A program made the translations under genes and the position numbers. A model generated the notes under the pieces. That model was not told the DNA's origin. It saw nothing but the letters and a program-made list of their open reading frames with translations, and did no database searches. 64,000 bases of DNA from Haliclona indistincta (taxonomy: Eukaryota > Porifera > Demospongiae > Haplosclerida > Chalinidae). The stretch spans positions 8,541,899-8,605,898 of the forward strand of contig OZ024787.1 of the NCBI GenBank assembly GCA_964017065.1, written 5' to 3'. This document shows, one piece after another, positions 44,296-55,347 of this stretch (position 1 is the first letter of the stretch; every line of letters starts with the position of its first letter).

Positions 44296-45108
44296 TTAGT
44301 ATTGACTTGCAACACGTTTAAGGACATCTGCCACGATCTCACGTGTAAATGGACTCAATTTCAGATCAGCAGTGTAGGTAGTTGCAGCTTTCAGTTGGGT
44401 TAGCTTACCCATGCATGCTCTCAGTTGGCGCCGAGGAACTCTACTGATAAAATCGCTAGTAGTAGGCTTTGGCAAGAATTCACAGAACCGATTGCACTTG
44501 TGATTATAGAAGAACATGAGCATACCCTCGGCTCCAGTATCGGTTTGACCGTAGCTGTTGCTAAGAGATATTATCGCTGGATCCGTCAGGATATACCCAC
44601 CGCGCTCTCCATTGTATTTGGTCCACCTGGTTCCCTGCAGATCTGACACCATCAGTTCACCACCAGTGTGTACCCAGCTCCAGTGCATAAACGCAGGCAT
44701 GGACAGCGACTCATTCGAGATAAACCCATAGTTATTGCACCACTTCTTGAAATCACCTCTGATGTATTCTTCCACTGTCACACTCTCACCAAGTCTGGGA
44801 GAACTATTAGGATCAGATCGAGTGACGACGCAGTGAATTGCAATTTTGGTGAATCGAACAGGATGGGTTGTTCCTGAGAAAGCGTTGAATCCGCTGGCTA
44901 ACTCAGAAGCTTTTTTGTGTATCTTGACAGTGGTGTCCCAGTCAGCAGCATCCCACGTGCACTGGTCTTTGAGCTCTTTTACAACAACCTCCTTTCCTCT
45001 CTTGCTTCGTGGAGAAGTGTACCTTCCTTTGTAGGCACGTCTAAATCGTCCCTCGGCGAAAGATTCCGGTGAGAAAGCAACTCTTTCACGAGCTTTTCTT
45101 CTGTCCAT
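44296..45108 (-). CDS. Single-domain alpha-kinase, copy 2
   Basis: Intronless, about 270 residues. Start chosen at MDRRKARERVAFSPESFAEG because the same Met is kept in copy 4; a Met four codons upstream is not. It keeps VVVKELK, VEEYIRGDF, MHWSWVHTGGELMVSDLQG, YILTDPAI, the Gly-rich loop and HKCNRFC. It differs from copies 1, 3 and 5 by the linker RWTKYNGERGG and by IAIHCVVTRSD, so copies 2 and 4 form one subgroup. It is head-to-head with the second Death-domain gene (454 bp apart). Confidence 0.87.
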   Translation of the reverse strand: MDRRKARERVAFSPESFAEGRFRRAYKGRYTSPRSKRGKEVVVKELKDQCTWDAADWDTTVKIHKKASELASGFNAFSGTTHPVRFTKIAIHCVVTRSDPNSSPRLGESVTVEEYIRGDFKKWCNNYGFISNESLSMPAFMHWSWVHTGGELMVSDLQGTRWTKYNGERGGYILTDPAIISLSNSYGQTDTGAEGMLMFFYNHKCNRFCEFLPKPTTSDFISRVPRRQLRACMGKLTQLKAATTYTADLKLSPFTREIVADVLKRVASQY

Positions 45109-45561
45109 TCCTTCTCTCACCGTCCGTATCGGGAAGCCCAGGACACGTGCATCTAAAATACCAACCCACGATCACATCTCATCTCAACGAGCGGGCGATT
45201 TAAATCACTTTTACGAGGCCGAAGGTCACACAAGAGCAAAATATATATGTATCCTTAGGCTTAAAGTTCTTTATGACGTGGTGGTATGTTCATCAGTAAT
45301 TTGTGCATACCACTGAAGCAAGTGAATGCGACTCTCTTTCCCGAGCCCTTCATCTCATTGTAGTCATCTGATTGTAAAATTGAAAAGCCCGCGTTTGTAT
45401 CTGATTGGTTGGTTAGATAGAGGGCGTGTCTTTTATTAGCCCCTCCCTCTCTTCTTCCATGTCTGTGTGTATCGGTACTAGTACTCATTGTACTGTCCTC
45501 TTGCTGAATCAATATCTATACCTCGATCAACTCTCTGGATGTCGTGACGGTTATTGAAGCC
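45109..45561. promoter_or_regulatory. Divergent spacer alpha-kinase 2 / Death-domain gene 2
   Basis: 453 bp between outward-reading starts. The first 80 bp are part of the segmental duplication (with CGATTTAAATC). No clear core element was identified. Confidence 0.45.
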
Positions 45562-48500
45562 ATGTCTGACAGTGAGTCATCAGAACACGTGCATATTTGT
45601 GTGTAGACATTATATTGCATTTGCATCCAATTTCTTACTCATGTTATTCATAGTCAGGTACACTATCTGCAGCCTTAAAAACTAATTACTAGTTAGTAAA
45701 ATTAAACTAGAAGCCACTGTTGACTGCTTATTGTACTGAGCTCTTCAAAATGTTAAGAAATGGATGTACCACTCCTCAAGAAGCCTCACATGTGACTGGC
45801 TTTGACCGATGCCACTGCATACTGTTTGTATTTATGAGTAGGGCGATTTGTACCCCGCATTTGCAAATGCAAATCTCTTATTCGTCCTGCATGTAGTGAG
45901 GGAGATGGGGCATGACATTAATAGGTGCATATGTATAGATTGTGAGTCATTGTTTTCATGTCCATAGATATTTCTCCAACAGTTGAGTTGTTGGTAAACG
46001 AACTGAACGATGTGACCAACTGGTATGTGTTTGGTGTGTCTCTGGGCATTCCAATAAGCAATCTTGATGCTATCAAGAAGGAATGCTCCGATGTTGGAGA
46101 GCAAAAGATCAAAATGTTTCATTTTTGGTTGCAATACAAACTGGATGCCTCATGGAAGTTGGTGATCCAAGCACTGGAGCAGAATAACTATCTCGTACTG
46201 GCTGCAACACTGAGTAGAAAGTATCTGGTATCTGATTCATCAGACGCTAGTGAGAAGGAGCAAGGTATGTCTTGATTGTAGCTATTATGTCTTATTTATA
46301 CTCTATTAAAGGATCATCAAGCACTGAAGCGAGTGAGAAAGTACTTGAGATACGAGCCACTGCTGCCGTGGTAGAGCGACTACGAGATTTGGAGACCTCA
46401 TTTACCAAAATGCTTACCGATCTTCTGCGTCTTTTTACAGAGTGCAAGTGTGACCTCTCATTAGCACAGTTCTTCCTTGATGACCAATTTGATACTGAGA
46501 ATTTCAGCCAATGTACTAACTTCGGTACGCTCTTACGACAGCTGCGAAGAGGGCATGTTGACACATTCAACACCTACTATCTTCGTGAACTTGTTGCTTA
46601 CTTCGAGAAGGACCAGCTAGCAGAGCGTATTAGAGAGTATGAAGCAGAGAAAGATGCTTTTCTCAAGGACACCACAGTTTTAGAGTTTCAACGTGCTGTT
46701 GTCAGCAGAGTTGAGCCTGTCCAACCTAACCAGATGAAGAATCTTACAATCAAGATTTCTAGAAAATTGGCTGAAAAACGAACTCTAAAGGACATGGAGG
46801 AGCTTGCATTGAAGGGGTTCGGTGAATACCAGCTGGAGTTTATCTGTATACAAGTAAAGCCGGGATCTGTGCTTATCTCGTGGTTCTTTCCTGAAGCGTA
46901 TACTGGCAAATTGGAGTATCTTGCTCTTAAGAACAAAGCAGTGTTCAAAGGTGCTGGAGTGGAAGAGGTGACAGTAGATGGAAGGGTTGTCTTCCCTAGC
47001 ACTCTAGAGAAGGTAAGACTAGTGCTTAAACAGATACCAGTATCCGTAGGATATCCGTTGTGATTTTACTATCCAGATATTCAAAAATGAGTTAGCAGGA
47101 TATTTTGAGGGGTGGTGCTCTCAATTTTAGTTATAATAATTATTGAAAAAATTTTATTACATAGAATAAAAAATTAATAGCTCTGAAACTGCTTTATGAT
47201 TAATTTGTTCTACTTTTAATAGGCTATAAAGCTATAATTAATTATCCAGCAGATATACGAATTGAATTTTAGCAGGATATCCGGATACCAAACTTGTTAT
47301 TTTGTTTTAGCGATAGATAAGACTAATATTATGGTATAGACATTCAATCATTAACTATTTTTACCGAAAGGATATCCCAACAGTCTCACTGAAGGTGGTC
47401 TACATTGATTTCTACCAGCGTCTGGTTGAAGCAGTCTCTGATGAGCACACATGTCAATCTCTCCTTAATCAACTCAGCTCCTCTGCTCTGATATCAGATA
47501 AGAAGATAGCCCAGTTGTCCTCTAGTAAGATCACTGGCAACTCATTGCTAAAGACTCTTGGACTGGAGGAAGAGCTTCACTTACTGGTACCGCTTGTTAA
47601 TGCTATGTCACGAGTTGAGCAGATGCAGACACTGGCTGAGAAAATGTTTGCTGTGTTAAACCAAGGTGCAAAGAAATTAAGAAAGATTTTCTATCGAAAT
47701 CAAAAGGATGTAGGGATGAAGAAATCTACCACTGGTCCACAATGTAAACCAACAATTAAGGAAATAACACGGAATGGTAAAACGCTTGACTGGTTAATAG
47801 ATCATGCATCCCTACATCAGTGGCTGCAGTGCTGTACTGGATATAGGCCATGAATGCTGGTGTTGACTGAAAGTCCATAATTATGTACAGCCACTAGTAA
47901 GGATGCATGGTCTATTATCCAGTCAAGCGTGTTACCATTCTGTGTTATTTCCCTACTGGTTTAGATTGTGGACCAGTGGTAGATTTCTTTATCCCTACAT
48001 CCTTTTGATTTCGATAGAAATCTTTTAATTTTCCTTTTGTGTCTTTTTCTTTTTCATCGAAGTTTCAATTTTGTGCATTTCAAGATAATGCATTTACTGA
48101 GCCTCTTTGTTTCCACCATTGTTTAGTTTTCGTGTTGTTGATGGCTTTTTAACTTGCAGCTCATTATGCTGTACATATCAGCTCACCTACGCATTCTCAG
48201 ATGCACTGCATACGAGCCCACCCACACTTGTTTGTATGATTATACGCCGGTTATAATTATCTGGCAAGCGCAGAATGGTGCTACTCAACTGAGCTGTTTT
48301 TCGAAGACTTCAGACTCCAATAATTATGTGTTCTTCATGATCCATACGGCGATACTTTAGTTAGTGCATATTGCGCAATCACAATAATTTAGCTGACAAC
48401 GGATCACAATCGAAAAACAGCGGAATTTACTCCATTTCGCTAAAAACGAAGTTCAAAAGGCACCTGCCAAGAGAATTTCACGACTGTTCGTGGGTGTTTT

Positions 48501-50118
48501 GGTCTATCGGCACTGGTCATGTAAAGGAACTAGGCGTGCTGAAGAAAGCGAATAATTTCCAGGTTCGTCACTCTTTAATAACAATTTTGAGCCATCTCAT
48601 TGCTACTGTAAAGATGGGACAACGACAGAGAGCAGATCTAAGTGTCTTTGGAGGTATTAAATTCACCACTAGGTGAAATGTCAAGGTTTGAACGCTAGTA
48701 CTGTAGTCGCCATCTTGTTTTCCGTTCATTCGGCCTACATAGATACGCACTACCGTGCGTCCCTAATAGCTATTATATACCTTTTTGCTTTGGAAAGTAT
48801 GTTTATTTCTTGTATAGATATTGCTCAAGATGCAGAAAAACCACAATTAGAGGATACAGGTGCGACTGTAGTATCATTACAGTAATACATTAATTTTATT
48901 GCCAAATAATTATGCTCCTGTTATAGAAAAAATGAAATACCTCATTAAAAAATAGTTTTCCTGAAATTTTTCGTCATTAATTTTATCAATTTAGATCCTC
49001 CAAAATTTCACAAATTACAGAGTTTTAGTTAGCCATTTTTGGCTTAGTTCATCATGGCTGGTTTACTAGTGTGTATCATACAGCATGTATATAATACAGC
49101 ATTCTAGTGTGCCAATTATTATTTTGAAATACAATAACAATTCTAAAACATCTACCTTTTACATTAGTTTAGTAACTAATGTGAGGACAACTAGACGGGA
49201 GAAGTGAGAACTTCTTCAAAACCATGCATAATTATAATATCATACAGTACAATCATGCCAGTCATTTCTAATGTAGAGCTTGGAATCACTAGTTGTTAGC
49301 AGAAATAAATGGCTGAAAAAACTCAGTATGATACCACATAATGACCCCTGTATAATGACTGCCAATTAATAGAGCGACTGCAGCTTATGGCGGACATTGA
49401 GAGACTGGCCAGTGAAAAGGCAGATTTGTTCGCTAGACTGCAGTGTTGTGAGGAGGACCTCAAGACAGCTAATGAATGTGAGAATTTTGTGATGATAATT
49501 TTAAATTAATCGACTTTCATTCAGTATTAACAATGAAAGAGAAAGCTATTTCAGGTATGATGGCAGCAGTACACAGGAGAGACACTGATGTGGAAGAGAG
49601 AGGGGAGAGGATCAGTCAGTTGAAGAATGTAATCAAATCATAGCTACTTAGCTTGTGTGTGCTGATGTGTTGACTTTTATGTGACAGGAGCCGCGTGATG
49701 AATTGATTAGAGAGTATGTCGAAGAGTGAGTTAATTAAAGTGTGTGACCTGTAATCATTCTCCACCCTTCATGTACTCCAGAGAAAATCTGTTAACTAGA
49801 GAATTTATAGGTTTGATGAGCAGACTCATGATTAATACTCGTAAACTCAAAAAGGTTATCAATAGATATTTCCACATAACTACATTTTTTGTTCTCTCAC
49901 GCAACCCAGTTGTCTTCGGTATCTTCTGATACCACTCATCAGTTAAAGAGCAAGGATAGCGATGACCTAGTAGCTCAGTAAGTGAACACTTGTAGCTTTT
50001 GAAATGCATGTAACACATGAATGCATGTATCTTTTCTCCTTACAATAATAGTCGAAGATACAAGAGTTCAGAAGACCTCATCACAGATCTAATTGGCACA
50101 TGTTGCAGTCAGACAAGT
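45562..50118 (+). CDS. Death domain - unnamed module - coiled coil protein (paralogue 2), NHL part absent
   Basis: Paralogue of the gene at 35102 with the same exon plan: a 10-nt first coding exon (ATGTCTGACA, 45562-45571), Death domain 45968-46264 (VELLVNELNDVTNWYVFGVS, FHFWLQYKLDASWKLVIQAL), unnamed module 46312-47012 (TVLEFQRAVVSRVEP, RTLKDMEELALKGFG, PGSVLISWFFPEAY, GRVVFP), helical exon 47384-47665, a possible small exon 48829-48870, and coiled-coil exons at about 49371-49478, 49535-49630, 49688-49724 and 49780-50118 (MADIERLASEKADLFARLQ). A micro-exon equivalent to 36363-36381 was not found. After the last coiled-coil exon no NHL coding sequence follows in the next kilobase, so the protein either ends there or is being lost. 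One intron carries a 1.1-kb repeat insertion. Confidence 0.7.
47677..48770 (+). mobile_element. 1.1-kb foldback-headed dispersed repeat, copy B
   Basis: Inverted-repeat head (arms 47677-47828 and 47886-48032) and tail to 48770, collinear with copy A at 2331-3530. It starts about 12 bp after a splice donor of the Death-domain gene and expands an intron that is only 89 bp in the paralogue. Confidence 0.8.
48871..49370. other. Intron of Death-domain gene 2; nothing recognised
   Basis: AT-rich intron sequence with no repeats or exons recognised. Confidence 0.35.
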
Positions 50119-50647
50119 ATGATTTTCTCATACACAGTGGTAAATTTAGCTGGTGTTAATTTTATAAGCTGGCATTAGCATTTTCATGCTTTTGTCATGA
50201 TGGAGAAGAACCTTATAAGGCTCATCTGATGCTCAGGTGATCACTTTTGAAATAACTAGCTAATGGCATTCCACATCTTGCCGAGCTCCACCCCTCATTA
50301 TTAAGTTGCCGTATAAATCCTCTGAAATATACCATTTTGTGTGCAACATGACATTAAATTAAGGTTCAACTTAGTGTATAGGAATACAACCTGTTCTCTG
50401 TATGCATGAGAACATTTACTGTCTCTCCTGGAGTGTGCCGAGCTATCGAGTTCTTACCTATAACTAAGTCTATTCAGTTTTGACACAATACTTTGGCGTT
50501 GCGTTAGTCCCCATAGACATGGCTATATGTTGGAGTGGAGTTGGCAAGGCCACGCCCATTTGTTCATAATGTGTGGGCGGAGTCTTGCCACTACCCAAGT
50601 GAATGGTCACACTACTCTTGACCTTGCAGTAATGGATCAGATATTAA
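50119..50647. other. 3' region of Death-domain gene 2; no NHL exon seen
   Basis: No NHL-like coding sequence in any frame. It ends at the piggyBac-like MITE. Confidence 0.4.
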
Positions 50648-51211
50648 CCCTTTAAGCCCTAATACATACTTCAGACACCATAACTTTATGAAAAAGTGCT
50701 AAAATATCCCAATATTAAGCCAAATTGAGGAATGCAGATAACCACAAAAAATCCAGTGGTTTTCGGCGCACCCCCTGCACTAAACGTATTGGTGGTGGAA
50801 TTTTCTATGACTTCAGTGCAAATTTCACAACATTTTAGGAAAAACAAAATGGCAGCCATAAAAATTTGGACATTTTATGGCTTCAGGGTGCTCGGAAAAC
50901 ACATTTTTGCGCATTCTCTATGATCTGGGCTACATTTTGCACTCACCAAAACCACTGCTATTTGTATGTACTTTTCAGTAGCCAGCCCCAAAGTACTAAC
51001 TTTGAGCAATTTGACGAGGTCGTTGCACTTTATCGGCTTCACTTTCGAAGTGGGAGGGGCATATTGACCGGCTTGAGTGTGGGCAATTGCGGCGCATAAA
51101 AGGACGCAAATTTGAGACCAGTAGCACAAAAGACACACGAGATATTCACGAGAGAAGTGGTCAGCATTTACGAGGTTAAAATTTCAGCAAGATAATTTAG
51201 TAATTAAAGGG
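50648..51211. mobile_element. 564-bp piggyBac-type MITE with TTAA target duplication
   Basis: The left end is TTAA|CCCTTTAAGCCC and the right end ATTAAAGGG|TTAA. TTAA occurs at 50644-50647 and 51212-51215. CCC...GGG ends inside a TTAA duplication are the signature of piggyBac elements. No transposase is present. Confidence 0.7.
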
Positions 51212-51529
51212 TTAAGGTCTATAAATAGTGGTGGGTTGTTGGGTTGGAGAACTCGGCTCCAGTGACTGGTCTCTGGTCACGCGTTCTAAGTACTGCGCAT
51301 GCTCTGTGTTGAGATGTACATATAATATGTTCCGCGTTTTTTTGCAGGCAACTTGCGCAATTTCGAAAATGCGTTGCGCAAATTGGTGGTTACCAATTTG
51401 CCCGGTCAGTTTCGAAACTGCACATCTCTTGCGCAATTTAGAAACTGCACGTACACGATCCCACGATCGCTACCTGCTGTATAAACATTGCAGGTAGCGT
51501 CACACCCCTTAAAATCATGCTAAAGCCAA

Positions 51530-52354
51530 ATGACTATTGTACAAATGTTTTTCACGTACAACTTAGGAAGTGCTACTTTCACGCCGAACTCTTTCGCTGA
51601 AGGGCGATTCAGACGTGCATACAAGGGAGAATACACGTCGCCACCGCACATGAGAGGGAAGGAAATTGTTGTAAAAGAGCTCAAAGCCTCGCATACGTGG
51701 AAAGCAACTGACTGGGACGGCACTGTGAAGATCCACACAAAAGCATCCGAGTTGGCCGGCGGATTCAACGCGGCATTCCCAGGAACAAATTACCCTATTT
51801 GGTTCACTAATGTTGACATTTTCCAAGTCACTAGCCAGTGTGATCACAACAGAACTCCTAAGGTTGGTGAGAGTGTGATAGTGGAGGACTACATCAGAGG
51901 TGATTTCAAGAAGTGGTGCAATAACTATGGGTTTATCTCGAATGAGTCGCTGTCCATGCCTGCGTTCATGCACTGGAGCTGGGTACACACTGGTGGTGAA
52001 CTGATGGTATCAGACCTCCAGGGAGTATGGACGAAAGGCGATGGGGGTGGCTTTATCCTGACTGATCCGGCAATAATTTCTCTGAACAACAGCTACGGTC
52101 AAACCGATACTGGAGCCAAGGGTATGCTCATGTTCTTCTATAATCACAAGTGCAATCGATTCTGTAAATCATTGCCAAGGCCCACTCCTGGTGATTTTAT
52201 CAGCAGGGTCCCTCAACACGAGCTGAGAGCATGCCTTCAAAACCTAAATCAGCTGCAGGCAGCAACTACTTACAACATCAATCTGAAATTAAGTTCATCA
52301 ACTCATCAGATTGTATCAGATGTTCTTCGAAGTATTGCAAGCAGAGGGTACTAA
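51530..52354 (+). CDS. Single-domain alpha-kinase, copy 3 (altered start)
   Basis: The only copy on the plus strand, closest to copy 5. The kinase core is open and keeps IVVKELK, VEDYIRGDF, MHWSWVHTGGELMVSDLQGV, FILTDPAI and HKCNRFC. The Met that begins copy 5 (MEKTATF) is replaced: the aligned codons read LGSATF. Translation would therefore need ATG 51530 or 51545, adding about 13-18 residues (MFFTYN). Other changes are GAKG for GAEG in the Gly-rich loop and YPIWF for YPIRF. A TATA-like CTATAAATAG lies about 310 bp upstream. It may be functional, or an early pseudogene. Confidence 0.75.
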   Translation: MTIVQMFFTYNLGSATFTPNSFAEGRFRRAYKGEYTSPPHMRGKEIVVKELKASHTWKATDWDGTVKIHTKASELAGGFNAAFPGTNYPIWFTNVDIFQVTSQCDHNRTPKVGESVIVEDYIRGDFKKWCNNYGFISNESLSMPAFMHWSWVHTGGELMVSDLQGVWTKGDGGGFILTDPAIISLNNSYGQTDTGAKGMLMFFYNHKCNRFCKSLPRPTPGDFISRVPQHELRACLQNLNQLQAATTYNINLKLSSSTHQIVSDVLRSIASRGY

Positions 52355-52560
52355 AATACTGTGACTGATAATTTTTAGCATGCATACTGAGTGTAGCATA
52401 CAGAAAAATAATCATTTAACATTATAATTAACTTAAAAGTATTTTTCATAATACTGTAAGTGTTCAGTATTCAGTATGTAAAATTAATTATGTGTCTTTT
52501 CACGAATGTTGATACATGCGCATGTTGATCATTCCAAGCAAAATGCTGATACAAATAAAG
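52355..52560. repeat. Inverted duplicate of the 3' flank of alpha-kinase 5
   Basis: Matches the complement of 56340-56640 (GTGACTGATAATTTTT, GCATGCATACTGAGTGTA, TTTTCATAATACTGTAAGTG, GTTGATACATGC). Copies 3 and 5 therefore form an inverted duplication that extends past the genes. Confidence 0.85.
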
Positions 52561-52867
52561 CACCAATTGGTGCAGATGCCTCGGTGCAGTAGCATGTATG
52601 CTGGCATGCAATTAGCAGATGCATATGACAGCATGTATGCATACAGTAGATCCATGGAAGCATCAAAACAGTATCATGGAAGCATGCAATGCAAGCTGCA
52701 GTAGATGTGAGCCTCTTTTGATTTCTTTGTACCTATTCTACACACGCACATGCACAAACACATCCATACACCGTGAGACGCACACAATTTCTCAATCTAT
52801 TATGCTGCTACTATCCATGCATGCATGCTTTCATGCTTCCATAGTTCGGCTGCCTCATCATACAAGC

Positions 52868-52990
52868 TTCCATAATTGTTCTGTTACCTGATGCATCTGC
52901 TGCTTACATGCATCTCCACCGAGGCATAGGTGCGATGCCTTGGCGGAGATGCATGTTAGCTGCAGATGCATCTGGTAACAGAACAATTGA
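52868..52990. repeat. Hairpin element with about 50-bp arms
   Basis: Left arm TTGTTCTGTTACCTGATGCA ... CCACCGAGGCAT, right arm ATGCCTTGGCGG ... TGCATCTGGTAACAGAACAA, 8-10 bp apart. It carries the ATGCCTCGGTGG-type core seen in other hairpins here. Confidence 0.85.
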
Positions 52991-53009
52991 AGCATGCAAG
53001 TAGCAGAAC

Positions 53010-53235
53010 CATGGAAGCATAATCAGTATAACCATAAGGTGGAAGCATGCAACTGCATGAGCAACATTAACACATTCATGGAAGGACAGCAGGAACCATG
53101 CATGTAAGCAGCAACCATGGAAGCATGCAACTGCAGCAGAACCATGCATGCAAGCAGCAGAACCATGGTAGCATGCAAGCAGCAGAACCATGGAAGCATG
53201 CAAGCAGCAGGACCATGGTAGCATTCAAGCAGCAG
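53010..53235. repeat. Minisatellite of GCATGCAAGCAGCAGAACCATGGAA-type units
   Basis: Imperfect units of about 25 bp, clearest at 53140-53235, with degenerate copies back to about 52610. Confidence 0.8.
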
Positions 53236-53495
53236 AACTGAAGCCTTGTAATCTCTGATTAAAATCTAAGTATGTTGAAAAAAATCATGTTGTCAGTGTT
53301 GGTCTCCAGACTGAAGGTGTTGATTTACACATGTGCATGGGAAACACAATGTCACTTTTTTCCTTCTCTCTCTCTAACGTGACTGCTGGCCCTCATCGAA
53401 GCATTCAATTAGAAAACAGCTATTGAGTGCCAGGAAATATAAGAGACACTGACTGTGGTCTGTCTGGTGAGCATGCATGTGAGAGAAGAGTATAT

Positions 53496-53751
53496 AAGCA
53501 AACGGATAGTCCTGCAACTAGGTAAGGACATGCCTCGGTGGAGATGCCAGTATGCAGCATGCAGAACCATTTGGTGCGATGCCTCGGTGCCGGGAAGATG
53601 CATAGTAAAATAGGTCCTATAGGTCCCGGCACCGAGGCATACTGGTATTATTGATTATCATTAATTTTGTCATTATTATTCAATAAAATTATCCTGCAAC
53701 TATGTCCTTACCTATAGGTAAGGACATAGTTGCAGGACTATCCGTTTGCTT
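53496..53751. repeat. Palindromic insertion with a nested hairpin, only in copy B
   Basis: AAGCAAACGGATAGTCCTGC ... GGTAAGGACAT at 53496-53531 is the complement of 53702-53751, whereas copy A (about 43388-43420) has only the right arm. Between the arms lies a hairpin element with ATGCCTCGGTG and CACCGAGGCAT cores (53530-53640). Confidence 0.8.
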
Positions 53752-54024
53752 AGCACAGTACAGAGAGGTCAGCAGGGTTAAATTCAAATGATTATGAGGT
53801 GAGATATTGCACAGCTATACATTATTATGTGAGTGTCAGATAAAGCTAAAAAACTCACACACGCATATTGTGTCACTGTCACTCACAGTAGATACTGTGA
53901 GTAAGATAACTCTGTCAAAATATTCACATATTTCAAATAAAGCATTTTCTTCACTTTCCTTGCTGGTAACCTAGTTTCGCTGGTTCTAAACAAGTCTCTG
54001 TGCATGCATAAAATTAATCTATAA

Positions 54025-54230
54025 TAGTTCAGAGTGTTCCAGACATGTATGTCCTCTATTTTATTATTGAGATAGACAAGGACAGCGAAAGAATGATACT
54101 GGTTTCAGTAACTCAGTCACATCTCTCATTGATTTATACTGTATATTGTGTTGTTCATCCCTGTGTGGTGCAGTATCTTCAGATGCTGTTGGGTGATCAT
54201 GAATAGCTCAAGCAACAGTACCACTTGATC
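54025..54230 (+). pseudogene. SUZ12 VEFS-exon remnant B
   Basis: GAGATAGACAAGGACAGCGA and TATCTTCAGATGCTG match SUZ12 exons at 34020-34125 and 34201. It is more complete than remnant A at GAGATAGACAAGG but equally out of frame. Confidence 0.75.
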
Positions 54231-54534
54231 ACAGCTCATGGAGCACACAGGTATAACTTTTCTCCCCTGTAGTAACACGTACAGCTGACATCATTTCCTG
54301 TTAACTTGTATTTGTTCCTCAGGTTTATTGCAGTTGCCTACATTGCATCTACAGGTCTTCAGTATGTGAACTAACCAAGAATGTTCTTAGAGAATAATTT
54401 ATTGAATAATAATGACAAAATTAATGATAATCAATAATACCAGTATAAATAAAGCTAGACATTAGAGAACATCACTGGAATAAAACATAATAGATATTGG
54501 CAGTTACATTGATGACAGTATAATTTGGTGTTTA

Positions 54535-55347
54535 TTAGTATTGACTTGCAACACCTTTAAGGACATCTGCCACGATTTCACGCGTAAATGGACTCAATTT
54601 CAGATCAGCAGTGTAGGTAGTTGCAGCTTGCAGTTGGGATAGCTTACCCATGCATGCTCTCAGTTGGCGCCGAGGAACTCTACTGATAAAATCACTAGTA
54701 GTAGGCTTTGGCAAGAATTCACAGAATCGATTGCACTTGTGATTATAGAAGAACATGAGCATACCCTCGGCTCCAGTATCGGTCTGACCGTAGCTGTTGC
54801 TAAGAGATATTATCGCTGGATCCGTCAGGATATACCCACCGCGCTCTCCATTGTATTTGGTCCACCTGGTTCCTTGCAGATCTGATACCATCACCTCACC
54901 ACCAGTGTGTACCCAGCTCCAGTGCATGAACGCAGGCATGGACAGCGACTCATTCGAGATAAACCCATAGTTATTGCACCACTTCTTGAAATCTCCTCTA
55001 ATGTATTCTTCCACTGTCACACTCTCACCAAGCCTGGGAGAACTATTAGGATCAGATCGAGTGACGACGCAGTGAATTGCAATTTTGGTGAATCGAACAG
55101 GGTGGGTTGTTCCTGAGAAAGCGTTGAATCCGCTGGCTAACTCGGAAGCTTTTTTGTGTATCTTGACAGTGGTGTCCCAGTCAGCTGCATCCCACGTGCA
55201 CTGGTCTTTGAGCTCTTTTACAACAACCTCCTTTCCTCTCTTGCTTCGTGGCGAAGTGTACCTTCCTTTGTAGGCACGTCTAAATCGTCCCTCGGCGAAA
55301 GATTCCGGTGAGAAAGCAACTCTTTCACGAGCTCTTCTTCTATCCAT
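54535..55347 (-). CDS. Single-domain alpha-kinase, copy 4
   Basis: Differs from copy 2 by only a few residues (GGEVMVSDLQG for GGELMVSDLQG, LSQLQAA for LTQLKAA, KGVASQY for KRVASQY). All ATP, catalytic and Zn residues are kept. The frame stays open upstream to 55389, but the start shared with copy 2 is MDRRRARERVAF at 55347. It is probably a recent, functional duplicate of copy 2. Confidence 0.87.
   Translation of the reverse strand: MDRRRARERVAFSPESFAEGRFRRAYKGRYTSPRSKRGKEVVVKELKDQCTWDAADWDTTVKIHKKASELASGFNAFSGTTHPVRFTKIAIHCVVTRSDPNSSPRLGESVTVEEYIRGDFKKWCNNYGFISNESLSMPAFMHWSWVHTGGEVMVSDLQGTRWTKYNGERGGYILTDPAIISLSNSYGQTDTGAEGMLMFFYNHKCNRFCEFLPKPTTSDFISRVPRRQLRACMGKLSQLQAATTYTADLKLSPFTREIVADVLKGVASQY

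Larger units (their letters stand above)
43115..45190. repeat. Segmental duplication copy A (alpha-kinase 2 and its 3' flank)
   Basis: Collinear with 53235-55445 over about 2.1 kb, from TCAGTGTTGGTCTCCRGACT to GAGCGGGCGATTTAAAT beyond the start codon. It includes the coding sequence, the 3' UTR and a SUZ12 remnant. Confidence 0.9.

Noticed and set aside
44425..44646. Plus-strand frames overlapping the alpha-kinases, repeated at each copy
   Set aside because: Antisense shadows conserved only because the kinase copies are duplicates.
45831..46134. Minus-strand frames opposite the second Death domain
   Set aside because: Shadow of the real Death-domain exon.
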